DNA of 64,000 bases from Athalassotoga sp964433875. Its GTDB lineage: Bacteria; Thermotogota; Thermotogae; Mesoaciditogales; Mesoaciditogaceae. The position numbers and the translations under genes were made by a program. The stretch is taken from positions 1-64,000 of the forward strand of contig CAYSSO010000002.1 in the NCBI GenBank assembly GCA_964433875.1, written 5' to 3'. Positions 17,462 through 26,443 of the stretch are shown in pieces. The first letter of the stretch is position 1, and every line of letters starts with the position of its first letter. Below the pieces are notes generated by a model that had not been told where the DNA came from, made no database searches, and saw nothing but the letters and a program-made list of their open reading frames with translations.

Positions 17462-18036
17462 TTTTTCGTCACTCCTTTCTTTGAAAACAGGTACGAAGAT
17501 ATAGCCACAATTGCTATGGCAAATAAAAGGGCCGCGATCTCATTCCCTTGGTAAAGCGGGCTTATCATACGATATAGATTTTGAGACTGCGGCTCTATAG
17601 ATCCGAAGATTATATCCGCAACCCAGAAAAGCCATATGAAACTACTACCACTTAGTCCGGCAACTGCAAAGATGTTGAAAAGTCCGTAGTAGGCTGTAAG
17701 AAAAATCAGAGAGTACACAATTTGGGAAAAAGCGATGTAAATTGAAAGTCCGATTATTCCACTAACGGCAAGTTGTACAACCGCAACTATTCCGATTAAA
17801 AAGAAAAAAGGAAACCAGAATATCTGAGAATATGAAAAAGGCAATGCAGTCAACTCCGAAATCGATTCTCTGTGGTGCCGATGATCCATATGTGATAAAA
17901 TGACGGTTATCATCAAAATCATGAAAATATTTCTTACAAAACTAACGGGTATGAACATGAGAATTGCAAAGACGGTGAGAGCGCCTCCTTTTTCTATGAA
18001 ATCTTTCATGAAATACGCTTCAAGTTTTTGAATCAT
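17437..18036 (-). CDS. Small ABC-2-like permease
   Basis: A 199-residue hydrophobic protein with six likely membrane helices and a charged loop HMDHRHHRESISELTALPFS after the second one. The SELTALPFSY segment is like the coupling region of ABC-2 permeases that follow YtrB-type ATPases. It overlaps the GntR gene at its start and the ATPase gene at its end, so it is almost certainly that ATPase's membrane partner. An alternative start is Met10 (MKDFIEKGG). Confidence 0.75.
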   Translation of the reverse strand: MIQKLEAYFMKDFIEKGGALTVFAILMFIPVSFVRNIFMILMITVILSHMDHRHHRESISELTALPFSYSQIFWFPFFFLIGIVAVVQLAVSGIIGLSIYIAFSQIVYSLIFLTAYYGLFNIFAVAGLSGSSFIWLFWVADIIFGSIEPQSQNLYRMISPLYQGNEIAALLFAIAIVAISSYLFSKKGVTKKWQKRLSM

Positions 18037-18385
18037 TTTTCCATACCTCCTCCATTATCAAAGTAGCCGTATGTAAATCTATGCCCATTTCTTTGAGTTT
18101 TTTAACGGTTTCATCGAGAATCTTTATGACTTCGGTCTTCGCACTTTCGGAAGATTTTACAAAATATCCAATGCCATGTCTCGCCTCTACAACGCCTTCT
18201 GATTGCAAGCGTTCGAGTGCCTTTAAGATTGTGTTGACATTGACATCAAAGATCTCCTGTAATTCTCTTACCGGTGGAAGTTGATCTTCTGATTTTAGAT
18301 TTCCAAGCAATATTTCTTTTTTTATTATGTCTATAACCTGAATGTATGCCGGGATGCCGTTGTGTTTATTCACTTTTTCAAACAT
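18020..18385 (-). CDS. GntR-family regulator, YtrA subfamily
   Basis: A 121-residue DNA-binding protein: winged helix-turn-helix in residues 1-75 (IPAYIQVIDIIKKEILLGNL, LPPVRELQEIFDVNVNTILKALERLQSEGVVEARHGIGYFV) plus a short two-helix C-terminus. That short tail and lack of a ligand domain define the YtrA group, which commonly represses its own ABC-transporter operon. It starts one base after the toast-rack gene. A palindrome at 19282-19303 upstream of the cluster is the probable operator. Confidence 0.93.
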   Translation of the reverse strand: MFEKVNKHNGIPAYIQVIDIIKKEILLGNLKSEDQLPPVRELQEIFDVNVNTILKALERLQSEGVVEARHGIGYFVKSSESAKTEVIKILDETVKKLKEMGIDLHTATLIMEEVWKNDSKT

Positions 18386-18386
18386 G

Positions 18387-19262
18387 TCAATACCTTATCC
18401 TGTTGATCTTCAAAAATCCTCCAGTGTTTTGAATATCAAGATACCCTTGATTCGAAGAAAGGGTGTAAACGGATAAATTTCCACTTGTTGCGTTTACAAA
18501 AAGCGATCTTGATCCGGCCCATTCATCCGTGTATTTCAAATTGCCGTCAACAGAAACACCGTTTATTTTCATCGCGTTTGCAGAGACCATAAGATCTATT
18601 TTGTCCCCTGTACCATTTATTTCCACACTTGATGCGTTAAGCGTACCATTTACATTTATCCCAACGCCGTTTATCGAAAGTGTTCTTGCAGTTATCGATG
18701 AATTCATGTCTATACCGACAGAATTGAAGGTAATTTCCTCTCCCGATATATTTCCGTTAACCTTAAGGCCTGTTGTGTGAAAATTAGCATTCACAAATTT
18801 ATCCTTTGTGCCGACGACAATCCTAAAGGTAGTATTATTTAGGCCTTGAGACGATATATCGAGGGTGTTTCCGCTTCTTGTGATCTTCAAAGAGGATGGT
18901 ATGTATATCGTATTTGTCGATGGGTCTAAGGTAAGATCGAGACCGGTGACATCCACGGAAAGATATTTAGCACCCTGGATGTATTTGTCAGGATAAACAG
19001 TTCCTGAAAACGAAATTCCAGGAAAGCCGAAGTTGAGATTTGAAAAAACATCGTAAGGGACAGCAACTCTTATTGCGATGACAATCGCAAAAATAAAGGC
19101 TATCGCGATAAAAAAGAAGGCATATCTTTTCATATTGATTGCAAAAATCGTCAAAGTTGATAAACCCAAGATTATTTTTAACGGTAAAAATGGAATCAAA
19201 ACTGCCAAAACCCCTAACGCAATTGCCAGAGATGTTCTAAAGATAATCGGATATTTTACCAT
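18387..19262 (-). CDS. Membrane-anchored toast-rack-like (DUF4097/DUF2807-type) protein
   Basis: A 291-residue protein with two to three N-terminal membrane helices (residues 8-68) followed by a domain of about 200 residues made of short repeating beta strands (patterns such as LKVNGNISGEEITFNSVGI, SITARTLSINGVGINV, ASSVEINGTGDKI). This is the look of a one-sided beta-solenoid 'toast-rack' domain, as in LiaF and DUF4097/DUF2807 proteins linked to envelope stress. The first gene of the cluster, with GAGGTGAG before ATG. It is a candidate envelope sensor or scaffold for the GntR/ABC module; that role is inference. Confidence 0.72.
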   Translation of the reverse strand: MVKYPIIFRTSLAIALGVLAVLIPFLPLKIILGLSTLTIFAINMKRYAFFFIAIAFIFAIVIAIRVAVPYDVFSNLNFGFPGISFSGTVYPDKYIQGAKYLSVDVTGLDLTLDPSTNTIYIPSSLKITRSGNTLDISSQGLNNTTFRIVVGTKDKFVNANFHTTGLKVNGNISGEEITFNSVGIDMNSSITARTLSINGVGINVNGTLNASSVEINGTGDKIDLMVSANAMKINGVSVDGNLKYTDEWAGSRSLFVNATSGNLSVYTLSSNQGYLDIQNTGGFLKINRIRY

Positions 19263-19281
19263 TGTCTCACCTCTTGTTATA

Positions 19282-19303
19282 GTGTTCTATATAACTATAA
19301 CAC
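19282..19303. promoter_or_regulatory. Palindromic operator and promoter of the GntR/ABC cluster
   Basis: The inverted repeat GTGTT-N12-AACAC contains TA/TA pairs symmetrically inside. A second, overlapping palindrome is TTATAGT (19277-19283) with ACTATAA (19294-19300). On the minus strand TTGAAC lies 16 bases upstream of TATATA inside the repeat, so a repressor bound here would cover the -10. The form resembles known YtrA-type operators (GTGTA/TACAC-like ends). Confidence 0.6.
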
Positions 19304-19351
19304 ATTAAAGTTCAAAAGTCAATTCCCCAAAATGCAGAAATTGAACAAAAT

Positions 19352-19360
19352 TGGTATAGT
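19352..19360 (+). promoter_or_regulatory. Extended -10 promoter of the DsrE-like gene
   Basis: TGGTATAGT is an extended -10 element; no good -35 is seen. The start point should be near 19367, with AAGGAGATGA just before the ATG at 19391. Confidence 0.5.
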
Positions 19361-19390
19361 ATTAGTCTTAATTAAAAAGGAGATGATTTC

Positions 19391-19726
19391 ATGTCAAAAA
19401 AGGTTTTGATGATAATTTCTAACGGAGACAAAAATGTTATCTCTGCGGCAATGACACTTGCAACTGTTTCATTTGAAAGCAAACTTTACAGTGATCTTAA
19501 GGTTTTCTTCTTCGGTCCAAGCGAAAATGTTATAAGTGAGGATAAAGATTTGCAATCCGGTCTTTCAAAGTTAATTAAGGCTGGCATTACACCCGTCGCG
19601 TGTGTTAACGTTGGCAATGCCTTTAATATAACTCCTAAACTTAACGCCCTTGGCTTTAACACGATGCCCGTTGGAAAGGCCATCGCAGACCTTGTTAATC
19701 AGGACTACGTTACAATGATTTTTTGA
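19391..19726 (+). CDS. DsrE/DsrF-like small protein
   Basis: A 111-residue soluble protein starting MSKKVLMIISNGDKN with alternating strands and helices. It has the general look of the DsrE/DsrF-like (YchN/TusD) fold: VFFFGPSENVI after the second strand and a conserved-looking KLIKAGITPVACVN stretch. One Cys (about residue 74) is present in the position often used by family members for sulfur relay, but the assignment is fold-level only. It is monocistronic, with its own promoter and a strong terminator. Ribosome site AAGGAGATGA is excellent. Confidence 0.7.
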   Translation: MSKKVLMIISNGDKNVISAAMTLATVSFESKLYSDLKVFFFGPSENVISEDKDLQSGLSKLIKAGITPVACVNVGNAFNITPKLNALGFNTMPVGKAIADLVNQDYVTMIF

Positions 19727-19744
19727 GTAACCTCCCATTTTATG

Positions 19745-19769
19745 TGTGCCCCTAAGGGGGCACATTTTT
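19745..19769 (+). terminator. Intrinsic terminator after the DsrE-like gene
   Basis: Stem TGTGCCCC / GGGGCACA with loop TAAG, then TTTTT. Confidence 0.92.
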
Positions 19770-19807
19770 ATACAGATTAATGTGATAAAATATTTTCGGA
19801 GGCTTTC

Positions 19808-20719
19808 ATGGATACAGAAAAATTAAAAGATGCTCTAAATTACTTTGAAAATGCCCTAAAAAGTTGCGATCTTTGCGCGAGAGACTGCAAAATTGATAGA
19901 TACAAAAAAAGAGGCGTGTGCGGTCAATCTGACAAGGCCAAGATAACAAATGCCCTTCTTCACTTTGGAGAAGAACCTCCACTCGTTGGTAATGGTGGTG
20001 CAGGGGCCGTTTTTTTCTCGGGATGCGGGATGAGATGCGTATACTGTCAGAATTTTGGCTTTAGCCAGTTGAACGTTGGAAAAACTTTAGAAGATGAAGA
20101 ACTTGCAGAAATCTTTTTGAAAGTTCAAAAAAGCGGTGCAGAGACCCTTGATCTTGTAACACCCGAGCCACATCTTAAATCTATCATTCATGCCCTTATG
20201 ATCGCAGTAGAAAAAGGTTTTAATCTTCCTGTTGTCTTTAACACCTCAAGTTACGTCCATCCCGAGACTTTAAAACATCTTGAAGGAATAGTGGATATAT
20301 ATCTTGCGGACATAAGATATACAGACAATGAAGTAGGGAAAAGATACTCTTTGGTAAATGATTACTGGGACATTACCAAAAAGTCTTTAAGGGAGATGTA
20401 CAGACAGGTTGGTCCCTTTAGCGAAGAGAAGATGAGAGGCCTTATAGTAAGGCATCTTATACTCCCAAATGGTATAGGTGGAACCCAAGAGACTATGAGG
20501 TTTGTTGCAGAAGAACTTTCCACATCTGTACCCATTTCTTTGATGTCCCAATATTTTCCGGTGTACAAGGCTTTAAAGATCGAAGAAATTTCGAGAAAGA
20601 TAAATTATGAAGAATACGCCAACGCACTTGAAATATTAAAAAAGTACAATCTTGGCGGTTGGTACCAGCCTTTATTTGAAAAGATGAAAGGCGTTTACGC
20701 AAAATCTATCGAGAGGTGA
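19808..20719 (+). CDS. Radical SAM protein, PflX-like (putative activating enzyme)
   Basis: A 303-residue radical SAM enzyme. The SAM-cluster motif is GCGMRCVYCQN (C-x3-C-x2-C, near residue 80). A separate N-terminal cysteine set CDLCARDCKIDRYKKRGVCG (residues 23-42) is typical of the PflX-like group once annotated as pyruvate-formate-lyase-activating proteins. These probably install or modify a radical or an amino acid on a partner protein; the substrate is unknown and no glycyl radical enzyme is adjacent. CGGAGG precedes the ATG. The next gene starts six bases after its stop. Confidence 0.87.
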   Translation: MDTEKLKDALNYFENALKSCDLCARDCKIDRYKKRGVCGQSDKAKITNALLHFGEEPPLVGNGGAGAVFFSGCGMRCVYCQNFGFSQLNVGKTLEDEELAEIFLKVQKSGAETLDLVTPEPHLKSIIHALMIAVEKGFNLPVVFNTSSYVHPETLKHLEGIVDIYLADIRYTDNEVGKRYSLVNDYWDITKKSLREMYRQVGPFSEEKMRGLIVRHLILPNGIGGTQETMRFVAEELSTSVPISLMSQYFPVYKALKIEEISRKINYEEYANALEILKKYNLGGWYQPLFEKMKGVYAKSIER

Positions 20720-20725
20720 TATGGT

Positions 20726-21811
20726 ATGTTTTCTTTTTTCAATCCTGTGGATCTCAGATTTGGAGAGAATGCGATTTCGGGAGTAGATTTCTCCTCATTT
20801 GGGAAAAAAGCATTAATAGTAACCGGTAGAGGAGGATCCGCAAAGAAAAACAACGCCATCAACGACCTTGTCAATGCTTTGAATTCAAAAAAGATTTCAT
20901 ACGAGTTTTTTAGCGAGATAGAAGAAAATCCTCCTTTCGATCTTATAGACAAGGGCGCGCAATTATTCGTATCAAAAGGGTGCGACTTTGTAGTTGGAAT
21001 TGGAGGGGGAAGCCCCATGGATGCCGCCAAAGCAATAAGCGCCGCGGCTAAGATGAACAAAAAAGTCGCCGACCTTTACGAAATAAAAGATCAGATCTCA
21101 ATTTATCCCGTAATCGAGATAACCACAACCTCTGGGACTGGAAGTGAAGTAACCCAATATGCCGTCTTAACTTCTTACGATGGCAGAAAACTCGGACTTA
21201 GAACTAAAAAATTATTTCCGGCGCTTGCGATTGTCGATCCGAGGTATACGCTTACTATGCCCGCAGATGTTACCATAACGACCGGACTCGACGCGCTTTC
21301 TCAACTTGTGGAAAGTATTCTTTCCAAAATAAATACTCCTATTACAGATGCGATTGCCTTAAAGGGACTTGAACTTATAAAGCAATCTCTTCATTCGGTC
21401 GTAAGAGAACCATCTAATATCTCTCACAGATCGAATGTGGCACTTGCCGCGACTCTTTCTGGAATCACGATATCCCAGACCGGCACGACTATAGTCCATG
21501 CACTTGGATATCCTCTGACCTCTCACTTGGGAATAAGGCATGGACTTGCGAATATGATGACAATATGCCAGATAGTAAAAAATGCCGCAAAATTCGAGCC
21601 TCAAAGGGTAAAGATGGCAATGGATGTCTTCGGGGGCACACAAGGATTTTGCGATTTTATAGATGCCATCTATCCTCGACCAAAGTTGAAATTGAGTGAA
21701 AAAGATGCTGAAGAATTCGCAAAAGAGATAGATCTTAAAGCCGGTCAGATTTTAAACACTCCGGGCGTTTACGATTTTGAATTCGTAAAAGAGATATACA
21801 AGTCTCTCTGA
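20726..21811 (+). CDS. Iron-containing alcohol dehydrogenase
   Basis: A 361-residue group III (Fe-ADH) dehydrogenase that interconverts aldehydes or ketones and alcohols with NAD(P)H. The nucleotide motif GIGGGSPMDAAKAI is near residue 95; the metal ligands lie in TTGLDALSQLVES and in HALGYPLTSHLGIRHG. The length is slightly short for the family (usually about 380) but no domain is missing. The ATG at 20726 has GAGAGGTGAT seven bases upstream. In a fermenter it would dispose of reducing power; the substrate is not predictable. Confidence 0.92.
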   Translation: MFSFFNPVDLRFGENAISGVDFSSFGKKALIVTGRGGSAKKNNAINDLVNALNSKKISYEFFSEIEENPPFDLIDKGAQLFVSKGCDFVVGIGGGSPMDAAKAISAAAKMNKKVADLYEIKDQISIYPVIEITTTSGTGSEVTQYAVLTSYDGRKLGLRTKKLFPALAIVDPRYTLTMPADVTITTGLDALSQLVESILSKINTPITDAIALKGLELIKQSLHSVVREPSNISHRSNVALAATLSGITISQTGTTIVHALGYPLTSHLGIRHGLANMMTICQIVKNAAKFEPQRVKMAMDVFGGTQGFCDFIDAIYPRPKLKLSEKDAEEFAKEIDLKAGQILNTPGVYDFEFVKEIYKSL

Positions 21812-21867
21812 TTGAGTGTAAAGAATAAATTTTCGAGGAGAATGATAAATGAAATTGGAAAGTTGCC

Positions 21868-24414
21868 ATGTATGAAATAAATCAAGAAGATGCCAGCGAA
21901 ATCTTTAAAGTTTTATCCGATTCGGACGTCGTGGGCTTTTTCATCTTTACGACGGAAGGTTTCTTGTACGTTAACAGATTCTTTGAGAAACTCACGGAAT
22001 ACGGATTTGAAGAATTGAAAGAGAGAAATTTAAAACCATGGGATTTGCTTTATTACGAATCAGACAGAAGAGCGGCTTTTGAAATCGCCAAAAAGCGTGA
22101 AAAAGGCGAGCAGTTGAAGATACCGTGGCAGAATTTGAGAGTGACGTCCAAAAGTGGAAAGACTTTATGGATAAATTTGATCACGTCAACTGTCAAAATC
22201 CGTGGAAAATATGCCGGTTTGGGGGCCTTTGTAGATGTTACAAAAGACCATTTACAAAGAGAAAAACTTGAAAATCTTGAAAGGCTTCATTCTGTTATAT
22301 CTAACGTCAATCAAATACTCGTCAAAGAACGGGACGAAAGCCAACTTTTGAAAAAAGTATGCGATATCTTTGTCGAATATGGAAAATTCAAGATGGCATG
22401 GGTGGGAATAAAGGACGAAAAGGGCTTTATAAAGCCCTTTTATTCGTCAAATGACATTTACGGTTACGCCAGGACTTTGCAATTCAACACAAAGGATAAG
22501 CCACAGTTTGGGATGGTTCTAAGGGCCTTTCACAGACAAAAAGTCTATATAAACAACAATACGATAAAGAATTCATTTATGTTTCCATGGAAAGACGAAC
22601 TTGTCTCAATGAATTTTCTTTCATCGGCCGCCATACCTCTTGTGAAAATGGGAAATTCGATCGGCGTTATTAACATCTATTCCGACAAAGAGGGCATATT
22701 CGACAAAGAAAATTACAAATTGCTCAACGAGATAAAGGATGATTTAGAATACGCTCTGAATAAGATCGAATTTGAAAGGCAAAATTACATACTTTCGACT
22801 GCCCTTGAAAATACAAATGACTGGGTTCTTGTAACGGGTTACGATGGTAATATAACCTATGTAAACAATGGGTTCGAAAGGATAACTGGCTATAAAAGAT
22901 CCGAAGTAGTAGGACAAAATCCCAGAATACTCAAGTCCGGATTTCACAATGAAAAATTTTACAGATCTTTCTGGGAGAAGATAAAATCTGGGCAGGTCTA
23001 CAACGGGATCTTCATAAACAGAAAAAAGGATGGATCTCTTGTCTACCTCGACAAAACAGTTGTACCCGTTAAAATAAACGATAAAATAAGGTATTTCGTT
23101 TCCATAGATAAAGACATAACGAAAATGAGGGAATATGAGGATATGATATACAAATTGTCCCTCTACGATCCGGTTACTGACCTTCCAAATGAAGACTTGT
23201 TTTACGAGGAGATATCAAAAAGAATTTTGATTTCTCAAAGATTTGCCATTATTTTGATAGGACTAAGGGATTTCTCGAATATAAATAGTCTTTTCACATT
23301 CAAAGTCGGAGATCAAGTACTAAGGGAGATCTCAAAGAGATTGAATGAACTTTTTCCGCTATCAGAGGGGAAATTAGTATCAAAACTCAAAGGAGACAAT
23401 TTTGGGATAATCACTCCTTCGCCTGAAAATATCGCAAAGACCGTTCAAGATTTGAAAGAAAGTCTGGATCGCGCTTTCATTATAAATGATAATGAAATAA
23501 GCCTTCATTACAATCTTGGGCTTGCGCTTTATCCCGAAGACGGAAATAAGTCAGACGCGCTTATTTCAAATGCCACCCTTGCCCTTTCTTCTGCCAAATC
23601 TCTCGGAGACAGATCTGTCGGTTTTTTTAATGAAGAGATAAAAGAAAGTGTCAGAAGAGAGATTTTGATGAAGAATGAACTTGAAATGGCATTCAAAAAC
23701 TCTGAATTCGTCCTTTTCTTTCAGCCTTACTTCGATACCATTTCTGGAAGTATATCTGGAATGGAAGCGTTGATTAGATGGTCAAGGGACGGCAAAATAA
23801 TTCCTCCAAATGATTTTATCCCCTTCCTTGAAAAAGATCCTCTAATAGTAGAGGTGGAGAAATGGGTCATCGAAAGGGTTGCAAAGAAAATAAAAGAATG
23901 GAAGGCACAGAAATTAAAGGTTGTGCCTGTTTCTGTGAATATATCTCCGCGCACCTTTGAAAGGGAAAATTTAGACGTTGAGATAATAAGGGTTCTCAAT
24001 TCTTACGATGTCGATCCTCAATTTTTGAATCTTGAAATCACCGAAAGGCTTTTTCTTGATCACATGAATAAGGCGATGGAAATACTTTCGAGATTGAGAT
24101 CTGCAGGGATAAAGATAGCGCTCGATGATTTTGGGACGGGGTATTCTTCATTTTTGTACCTTAAAAATCTGCCCGTCGACATTTTGAAAATAGACATATC
24201 TTTTATAAGAAACATTCACAAAGATGAGAGAGATTTTGCAATTGTTGACACGATAATCTCTCTTTCGAGGAAGATGGGAATAAAAACTGTAGCCGAAGGC
24301 GTTGAAGAGATGGAACAGTTAAAACTTTTAAAATTTTCTGGATGCGATGCGATCCAGGGTTATCTTTTTTCACGACCTCTCGATGAGAATAAAATCGTCG
24401 ATTTAATAAAATAG
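21868..24414 (+). CDS. PAS-GAF-PAS-GGDEF(degenerate)-EAL signalling protein
   Basis: An 848-residue cytosolic protein. Domains in order: PAS (about 5-125), GAF (about 140-290), PAS (about 300-425), GGDEF-like (about 430-580) and EAL (about 590-848). The GGDEF signature is KGDNF, so diguanylate cyclase activity is probably lost. The EAL domain keeps MEALIRW, the Asn of NISPRTFE, LEITERLFL, LDDFGTGYSSF, the Lys of ILKIDISFI and AEGVEE, so it should hydrolyse c-di-GMP. No membrane helix is present. The stop codon TGA at 21850-21852 rules out a longer N-terminus. The gene lies 56 bases after the Fe-ADH with no terminator between. An 8-codon ORF with a better ribosome site overlaps its start. Confidence 0.93.
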   Translation: MYEINQEDASEIFKVLSDSDVVGFFIFTTEGFLYVNRFFEKLTEYGFEELKERNLKPWDLLYYESDRRAAFEIAKKREKGEQLKIPWQNLRVTSKSGKTLWINLITSTVKIRGKYAGLGAFVDVTKDHLQREKLENLERLHSVISNVNQILVKERDESQLLKKVCDIFVEYGKFKMAWVGIKDEKGFIKPFYSSNDIYGYARTLQFNTKDKPQFGMVLRAFHRQKVYINNNTIKNSFMFPWKDELVSMNFLSSAAIPLVKMGNSIGVINIYSDKEGIFDKENYKLLNEIKDDLEYALNKIEFERQNYILSTALENTNDWVLVTGYDGNITYVNNGFERITGYKRSEVVGQNPRILKSGFHNEKFYRSFWEKIKSGQVYNGIFINRKKDGSLVYLDKTVVPVKINDKIRYFVSIDKDITKMREYEDMIYKLSLYDPVTDLPNEDLFYEEISKRILISQRFAIILIGLRDFSNINSLFTFKVGDQVLREISKRLNELFPLSEGKLVSKLKGDNFGIITPSPENIAKTVQDLKESLDRAFIINDNEISLHYNLGLALYPEDGNKSDALISNATLALSSAKSLGDRSVGFFNEEIKESVRREILMKNELEMAFKNSEFVLFFQPYFDTISGSISGMEALIRWSRDGKIIPPNDFIPFLEKDPLIVEVEKWVIERVAKKIKEWKAQKLKVVPVSVNISPRTFERENLDVEIIRVLNSYDVDPQFLNLEITERLFLDHMNKAMEILSRLRSAGIKIALDDFGTGYSSFLYLKNLPVDILKIDISFIRNIHKDERDFAIVDTIISLSRKMGIKTVAEGVEEMEQLKLLKFSGCDAIQGYLFSRPLDENKIVDLIK

Positions 24415-24426
24415 GGAAGTGATTTT

Positions 24427-26430
24427 TTGAAAAAGTACATCTTTGTTTTGATCTTTTTGGTTGTAGGAATCGTAACTTACGCGGACATAACTTTGAAAGA
24501 CGCAGTAAATACAGCGAAAGAATACTTTGATATTCCTTCGAATTTTACGAATTTTTCCTTCAATTACAACACTTACGACGATCACCAAAACTGGAATTTG
24601 ACGTGGTCGTCTCCGCTGATAAACAATCAATCAAATGGAAGTTTGAATGTAACAATCAATGCTTCAAATGGGGAAATTGAAAGTATGTATTACTGGAATC
24701 AATCTGAAAATCAGCCCAAATATGTCTTTCCGAAAATTTCAAGAGATAAGGCAAGAAAGATAGCCGAAACGTTTTTGAATAAAATAGATTCGAATAAAAT
24801 CGACCAGTTAATTCATATAAACAACACAGATCAATTAGTTCCTTTAACCCTTCCTCAATCGTACATTTTTGAGTGGGAAAGATCTGTTAACGGCATACCA
24901 TTTCCAGACGATTACGTTCAAATATCAGTTGACGCTCAAAATGGAAAAATAACAAGTTACCAGATGAACTGGACCAATTCGAAATTTCCCGATCCTAAAG
25001 ACATTCTCACGCCTAAACAAGCAAAATCGGCATTCTTATTAGAAGATATGTTAACACTTGAATATTATCCATTGCAATCTACAACTCAATCGACCGCAAT
25101 TCTTGTGTATGCTTTATCTCAAAATAACGGCGCAATAGATGCCATAACGGGTAAACCGCTTAAACTTCAAAACGATCAGTGGTTTAACTGGGGACATTTT
25201 TCGAATGTTGTCAACAGTCAGGGCAAAGCATCTTTCAAAGAGAATAATCAGGCACAATTAGCAGAAACCAAATTCATAGATGAAAAAACAGCGGTGGATG
25301 ATTTGAAAAGGATTGTCGAGATTCCGTCAGATCTCGAATTGACAAGCGCAGATCTTGCCTACAGCCCAAATGATGGAAAAATTGTGTGGAATCTTTATTG
25401 GTGGAATCGAAACGAGTCAAAATCCACCTTAACAGGTACCGTAACATCGATCTTTGCGGGGATAGATGCACTGAATGGAACACTCGATCATCTCTACGTC
25501 AATTACCAGAATGAAAGTCAAAAATCCACTTCTTTAAACAAAGATGAGGCACAAAAAATAGCCGAATCGTTTCTTAAGAAGGCACAACCGAAATATTTCG
25601 ATCAAATAAGATTGAATCAACAGGCCGGATATAAGCCTCAAGGCGCATACAATTTCGTCTACGATAGAATTGTTAATGGTATACCATTCCCTGCCAACAC
25701 AATCAACATAACGGTAAGCGATTTTGGATTGGTGACAAGTTACTGGTCGAACTGGTCAAGTGCATTCTTTGAAGGGACAAATGGAATTATACCGCCTGAT
25801 GCAGCAAAAGAGATCTTTTTGGATTACAGGCCTTTGGTGCTTAATTATGTCAAGATAAACAATCAAAATAATTCAACGCCAACGATAAAACTCGTTTATT
25901 TACCAGAAATAAGAAATCCTATCGTATCCAATCTTTTGAACGCCAAGACCGGAGAGCCTCTCAACTGGAACGGCATGCCAATTGGCAAGAATGCCACGGC
26001 TTACCATTTCAACGACTTGAATTCGTCCAAATACGCAACTTATATATCATATCTCGGACAGGGCGGATTATTTGGAGAGTACGGAAATCTCTTTATGCCT
26101 TCCGAAAAAATAACTATCGGAGATTTTTTGAAAAACTTACTTGCCCTAAAAAATGGTCCGGATTACGTCAATTCGCTTTCGGCAAAACAATTAATGGATA
26201 TGGCAGTATACGATGATCTTGTGCCGTCGAATATAAATCCAAATTATTTTCTCGATGAAAAAATGCTTTCAGAAATAATGGTGAGATTTTTAGGACTTAG
26301 TGTTGTTGCAAAAGTTTACGGCTATCAAACGCTCGCCAGAAAACTTGGAATAATATCTGGATCATCGGATGTAACGCGGCTTGAGGCCGCTATCTCGATA
26401 ATAAGAGCCATCGAACTTGAGGGAGGATGA
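24427..26430 (+). CDS. Secreted protein with duplicated YcdB/YcdC (PepSY-like) domains and SLH-like tail
   Basis: A 667-residue exported protein starting at TTG with a signal peptide (residues 1-19, hydrophobic FVLIFLVVGIVTYA). It contains two homologous halves: ISRDKARKIAETFL...ERSVNGIPFPDDYVQISV (about residues 100-230) and LNKDEAQKIAESFL...DRIVNGIPFPANTINITV (about 360-490). The repeated NGIPFP core is typical of YcdB/YcdC proteins related to PepSY domains. The C-terminal 120 residues look like weak S-layer-homology repeats (VTRLEAAISIIRAIE), suggesting attachment to the cell surface. Function is unknown. It is followed by an MFS transporter gene 13 bases on. Confidence 0.75.
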   Translation: MKKYIFVLIFLVVGIVTYADITLKDAVNTAKEYFDIPSNFTNFSFNYNTYDDHQNWNLTWSSPLINNQSNGSLNVTINASNGEIESMYYWNQSENQPKYVFPKISRDKARKIAETFLNKIDSNKIDQLIHINNTDQLVPLTLPQSYIFEWERSVNGIPFPDDYVQISVDAQNGKITSYQMNWTNSKFPDPKDILTPKQAKSAFLLEDMLTLEYYPLQSTTQSTAILVYALSQNNGAIDAITGKPLKLQNDQWFNWGHFSNVVNSQGKASFKENNQAQLAETKFIDEKTAVDDLKRIVEIPSDLELTSADLAYSPNDGKIVWNLYWWNRNESKSTLTGTVTSIFAGIDALNGTLDHLYVNYQNESQKSTSLNKDEAQKIAESFLKKAQPKYFDQIRLNQQAGYKPQGAYNFVYDRIVNGIPFPANTINITVSDFGLVTSYWSNWSSAFFEGTNGIIPPDAAKEIFLDYRPLVLNYVKINNQNNSTPTIKLVYLPEIRNPIVSNLLNAKTGEPLNWNGMPIGKNATAYHFNDLNSSKYATYISYLGQGGLFGEYGNLFMPSEKITIGDFLKNLLALKNGPDYVNSLSAKQLMDMAVYDDLVPSNINPNYFLDEKMLSEIMVRFLGLSVVAKVYGYQTLARKLGIISGSSDVTRLEAAISIIRAIELEGG

Positions 26431-26443
26431 CCCGGAGAATAGA

